Origin: a virus
IMG/VR virus record: IMGVR_UViG_3300031951_001078
Location: 1-25,910 of that record
Strand: one strand, 5' to 3'
Length of the DNA stretch: 25,910 nt
Shown here: in pieces, positions 23,285-25,910 of the stretch
Layout: the number at the start of each line of letters is the position of its first letter
Numbering within the stretch: position 1 is the first letter of the stretch
Notes under the pieces: generated by a model
Database searches by the model: none
Told to the model about the DNA's origin: nothing
Seen by the model: the letters and a program-made list of their open reading frames with translations, nothing else
Made by a program: the position numbers and the translations under genes

Positions 23285-25464
23285 GCGATCAGAAAAAGTT
23301 CCGCCTTACGATTTGGGATTTCTCGGTCAGCGGCTGGCGCGGAACGCAGAAGGCAGTCGTCTACGACGCATCTGACATTGGTGTAGAGGAGAACGCAAAC
23401 GATGTCGGGTCTGCGTTCTGGACACTGAAGAACGACCACCCCCAGATTTCCGAGTTCGTTCCCCTTGAGCGGCACTACGAGATTGCCCGATGGAACGACA
23501 GCATTGCCACTCCACGATGGGAGTTTGTCGGCGCAGGCGTGATTAACGACTTCAACGCCACGGAGTATGAAACCGTCTTTGCGGGCATTGACTACAAGGC
23601 AGTGATGAACCAGGTAACGACGCCACTGAGCCAGATCACATTTGCCAGCGTTAGCCCCATCAACCCAAACCTTGCCACGGTTCAAAAGACCACCATCTTC
23701 AACTCGACTGACGGCGTTGAGGGAACCGACCAGGTGTTCGGCACATCCTTTGACATCAACGGCGTAGTGAACTTTAACGTTACTACTGCGATGACTGTTT
23801 CTGCGGCGACAGTCTCCGCCGTTGCCAACACCACTAAGACTATCAGTATTACGTCTGGAACATCTACATACACGGCATCAGTACAGACCCCATATATCCA
23901 GTTGACGTACAGCCTTGAGTGGACTGGCGCAACATCGCTTACTGGTGGTGCTACTGGTACCTTCGGCGGCGTTGCCTTCACTAACGGATTCCCCAACACC
24001 CCAAGGATGCGTGTTGCAATCTTCGCCTCCCCGCCAGCGGCACAAGACCTTGGAGACCCGCCCGTAGGTTCGATTGGCCGAATTGCGGAGTTCAACGTCA
24101 ACGCCGACTCGTCGTCTGGAGTCAACCGATTCAAGTCTCAGAACCAGGTTGTTGATGTCTTGCCCTTCTCGGCGCGAGAGGAGCTTTATGCTGCGCTTGT
24201 TGCAGCAGGTGCTGCCTCCGCAACGGTTGCCTCCACACTCATTGAAACCCCAACTGGCTCTACGAGCAAGTCTGGGACACAGACGGTGTACGCATTTAGA
24301 AACGGCTTGACCTACACCCTAGACCTCTATGCTGGGATCTATGCCGCGTTTACCACCTCTACAAACAAGTGGTATGTATCTTCATCAACAAAGGCGAAGT
24401 CCACCCAAGAAGCAACCCTGGGGCAAGGGACCAATAACATCGTTGACATCGTACAAAGAATTTTCAACAACGTCACCACTGGCAAGACCAGCGGTCGACT
24501 TCGGTACGCCACGATGTCCGTCATCAACAGCGGTAGCACCGCAACGACCCATACCGTTTACAGTGCTGGCGATCCGTCATTGGATCACATTGGTGATGTT
24601 TGCGACCTAGAGATGGGCGCACGAACCGACGGTGGCAAAGTCGTCTTTGGAATCGCCAAGCCAACCCCTGGAAACTCATACGACGGAAACTTTGAACTGA
24701 AGGTAAATGTCTCAAGCAGCCCAGTGACCACTGGCCCAGCCTTGAGGTATCCAGAAACGATTAAGTCTTACTCTTACGCCCCTGGCTACGCAAAGGTTAG
24801 GAACGACGTAACGATTATCCCAACCGAGAAGTATCTTTCTGGCTCTAGCGGTCAGGGTACTGGCGCGAGCATTATCGGCGCAACGGCATCTAACTCGTCA
24901 TCCATTACGCAGTTCGGTCGCATTCCAATGGTCGTCGCAAAGGGCGGATTCGTGAACTCTCAGTCTGCCAACAATGAAGCCGCTCGAATGATTGAGCTAT
25001 ACGGAACGCTGAAGACCAACACCAATACCTCCATCCTGAACTCCACAATCCTACCAAAGAACACCAAGCAGGTCGGCCTCAAGATTGCCGTAGACGGACT
25101 CTATGTGAACAGCAGTTGGGATGTGGGCGACTCCATCAATGTGCAAATCAAGCATGGGCTGGTGGACATCAACGAAGCATTCGTGATTGCTGGGTACCGA
25201 TGGTACGGCGAGAGCGATGGTCACGAGCGGCTGGAGATGGACCTTGTTCAGGGTTCTTCCTTCGCTGCATCCTACAACCTTTCAGCCGCTACGCCAGGTA
25301 GCGGGGATACGGGTGCTCCATCAGCCGTAGGCACATCATCGTTTGGCGGCACTGCCGTACCACGATCTCGAAGGGCTGGGACAACCCGAACAACCACAAC
25401 GACCACGGCTGTTAACATCCCAACGCGACCAATCTATCGTAGGGGAGGCAACGTTCTTCTATGA
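23281..25464 (+). CDS. Large minor tail / baseplate-hub-like protein
   Basis: 727 residues from GTG 23281, chosen because GAGG lies seven bases upstream and the start overlaps the previous stop. A GTG at 23275 would leave a one-base spacer. The opening 120 residues (FRLTIWDFSVSGWRGTQKAVVYDAS, FWTLKNDHPQISEFVPLE, YEIARW, FVGAGVINDF) look like the first domain of siphophage tail-associated or hub proteins. A long Thr/Ser/Ala beta-rich middle follows, and the C-terminus is flexible with SRRAGTTRTTTTTT. It would sit at the tail tip. No lytic domain is visible. It overlaps the next gene by ATGA. Confidence 0.6.
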   Translation: MSDQKKFRLTIWDFSVSGWRGTQKAVVYDASDIGVEENANDVGSAFWTLKNDHPQISEFVPLERHYEIARWNDSIATPRWEFVGAGVINDFNATEYETVFAGIDYKAVMNQVTTPLSQITFASVSPINPNLATVQKTTIFNSTDGVEGTDQVFGTSFDINGVVNFNVTTAMTVSAATVSAVANTTKTISITSGTSTYTASVQTPYIQLTYSLEWTGATSLTGGATGTFGGVAFTNGFPNTPRMRVAIFASPPAAQDLGDPPVGSIGRIAEFNVNADSSSGVNRFKSQNQVVDVLPFSAREELYAALVAAGAASATVASTLIETPTGSTSKSGTQTVYAFRNGLTYTLDLYAGIYAAFTTSTNKWYVSSSTKAKSTQEATLGQGTNNIVDIVQRIFNNVTTGKTSGRLRYATMSVINSGSTATTHTVYSAGDPSLDHIGDVCDLEMGARTDGGKVVFGIAKPTPGNSYDGNFELKVNVSSSPVTTGPALRYPETIKSYSYAPGYAKVRNDVTIIPTEKYLSGSSGQGTGASIIGATASNSSSITQFGRIPMVVAKGGFVNSQSANNEAARMIELYGTLKTNTNTSILNSTILPKNTKQVGLKIAVDGLYVNSSWDVGDSINVQIKHGLVDINEAFVIAGYRWYGESDGHERLEMDLVQGSSFAASYNLSAATPGSGDTGAPSAVGTSSFGGTAVPRSRRAGTTRTTTTTTAVNIPTRPIYRRGGNVLL

Positions 25465-25697
25465 CAGGAAGCCAGTTTAGCACGCTCCTCAACGCCATTG
25501 AGGATGTCCGTAAAGACCTCTCTGCCAAGCTGGACTCCATTGAGGAGCGCCTTAGAATCGTTGAGGTGGACCAGGCTAAGGCTTCCGCCATTGTGGAAAA
25601 CAACAATGACCGCACCATTGGTGTACAATGGAAGGTAGGGATCGCCGTGTCCGCTGTGGGCGTGGTGGCAACCCTGATCGTAAGCCTACTTCAGTAG
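25461..25697 (+). CDS. Coiled-coil plus C-terminal membrane helix protein (XhlA/holin-like)
   Basis: 78 residues. Residues 1-50 form a charged heptad helix (LLNAIEDVRKDLSAKLDSIEERLRIVE). Residues 55-77 form a single hydrophobic segment (WKVGIAVSAVGVVATLIVSLLQ) at the very end. This layout resembles XhlA-type or other holin-accessory proteins and phage tail-tip or lysis membrane anchors. The ATG overlaps the upstream stop (ATGA). A separate holin-like gene lies at 5553, so this may be a second lysis regulator or an entry factor. The evidence is architecture only. Confidence 0.6.
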   Translation: MTGSQFSTLLNAIEDVRKDLSAKLDSIEERLRIVEVDQAKASAIVENNNDRTIGVQWKVGIAVSAVGVVATLIVSLLQ

Positions 25698-25700
25698 GCT
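25683..25700 (+). promoter_or_regulatory. 7-bp hairpin across the stop of the coiled-coil gene
   Basis: AGCCTAC (25683-25689) pairs exactly with GTAGGCT (25694-25700) around TTCA. It contains the stop codon and abuts the GGGAG ribosome binding site (25701-25705) of the next gene. No U-tract follows. It may modulate translation or mark an RNA end. Confidence 0.45.
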
Positions 25701-25710
25701 GGGAGTATAC

Positions 25711-25910
25711 ATGAGTCTAGAACAAGATATCCATGCCATGCGGCAGATGGGGCTTCCGTTCTCGATTATTGGATTAAAGCTCGGCCTCACCAAAGATCAA
25801 GCGCAGAAGCGATACCAAAGATTCCTGTTGTCCAACCCCCTCCCCCACACCCCCTCCCCAGAGGGGGACTGGTCTTCTTTAGAGGGGGATCGGTCTTTTA
25901 GAGGGGGTCA
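25711..25910 (+). CDS. Partial small HTH-like protein, runs off window end
   Basis: ATG 25711 with GGGAG five bases upstream opens a frame that has no stop before the window edge (66 codons seen). The first 40 residues, with MRQMGLPFSIIGLKLGLTKDQAQKRYQRFL, fit a helix-turn-helix like those of sigma-region-4 or small phage regulators. From residue 42 on, the frame reads through C-tracts and repeated G-tract units, giving PLPHTPSPEGD and repeated EGD-W/R-S. The later part could be a natural low-complexity tail, or the true end may lie in sequence not seen. The role is uncertain. Confidence 0.5.
   Translation, partial: MSLEQDIHAMRQMGLPFSIIGLKLGLTKDQAQKRYQRFLLSNPLPHTPSPEGDWSSLEGDRSFRGG
25836..25859 (-). 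other. Strong G-quadruplex motif on the minus strand
   Basis: On the + strand, four C-tracts (25836-25840, 25842-25846, 25850-25854 and 25856-25859) are separated by 1, 3 and 1 bases. The complement is a four-tract G4/G5 motif with very short loops, a pattern known to give stable quadruplexes. It lies on the template strand of the partial gene at 25711. Confidence 0.7.
25860..25910 (+). repeat. Tandem G-tract repeat at the window end
   Basis: Two and a half units of AGAGGGGGAYYGGTCTT type begin at 25860, 25881 and 25900 (units of 21 and 19 nt, the third cut by the edge). Each has a G5 tract that could pair with the C-tracts just upstream. The array may continue outside the window. Confidence 0.75.

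Overview
The window is a segment of a tailed double-stranded DNA bacteriophage genome, or a prophage or metagenomic phage contig. Every gene lies on the + strand. Stop and start codons repeatedly overlap (TAATG, TGATG, ATGA). It carries a recognisable terminase, portal, scaffold, HK97-fold capsid, tail and lysis complement. I see no tRNA, rRNA, integrase, replication gene, CRISPR array or insertion sequence. The host cannot be fixed. The small DUF6321-type protein and the holin-like C-terminal part of the endolysin resemble actinobacteriophage proteins, and base composition is moderately GC-rich, so an actinobacterial or other Gram-positive-type host is a reasonable but weak inference.

Layout. 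1-341 is a non-coding, C-tract-rich leader with a structured segment just before the first gene. 342-2525 holds small, very basic proteins, a pair of paralogs and a small HEXXH zinc-peptidase-like gene. 2529-4145 is a tail-fibre-like protein. 4149-4776 holds a 48-residue zinc-ribbon protein and a CxxC/HxxxH protein that is a small-terminase candidate. 4777-6854 is a probable lysis cassette: a secreted Trp-rich protein with a long Pro/Thr stalk, a 56-residue two-helix membrane protein, and a cysteine-peptidase endolysin fused to a holin-like membrane domain. 6854-7817 encodes a cytidylyltransferase and a family-2 glycosyltransferase that overlap by 98 nt.

7817-9612 holds the DUF6321-type protein and the large terminase, followed by the portal (9612) and two giant proteins of 869 and 1275 residues with no family I recognise. 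After a hairpin come the scaffold (18331) and the N4-gp56-like major capsid protein (18903), then a strong 13-bp hairpin. A GT-B glycosyltransferase (20014) and the connector and tail genes (21243-25464) follow. The window ends with a coiled-coil/membrane protein and an incomplete gene that runs off the edge through G- and C-tract repeats.

How the genes fit together: TerL, portal, scaffold and capsid build and fill the head. The connector, distal-tail-like, baseplate-like and fibre proteins make the tail. The cassette at 4777-6854 would open the host. The three sugar genes inside the structural and lysis modules suggest glycosylation of the virion or the host surface. No obvious tape-measure protein is present, so a short tail, or an unrecognised tape measure among the giant proteins, are both open.
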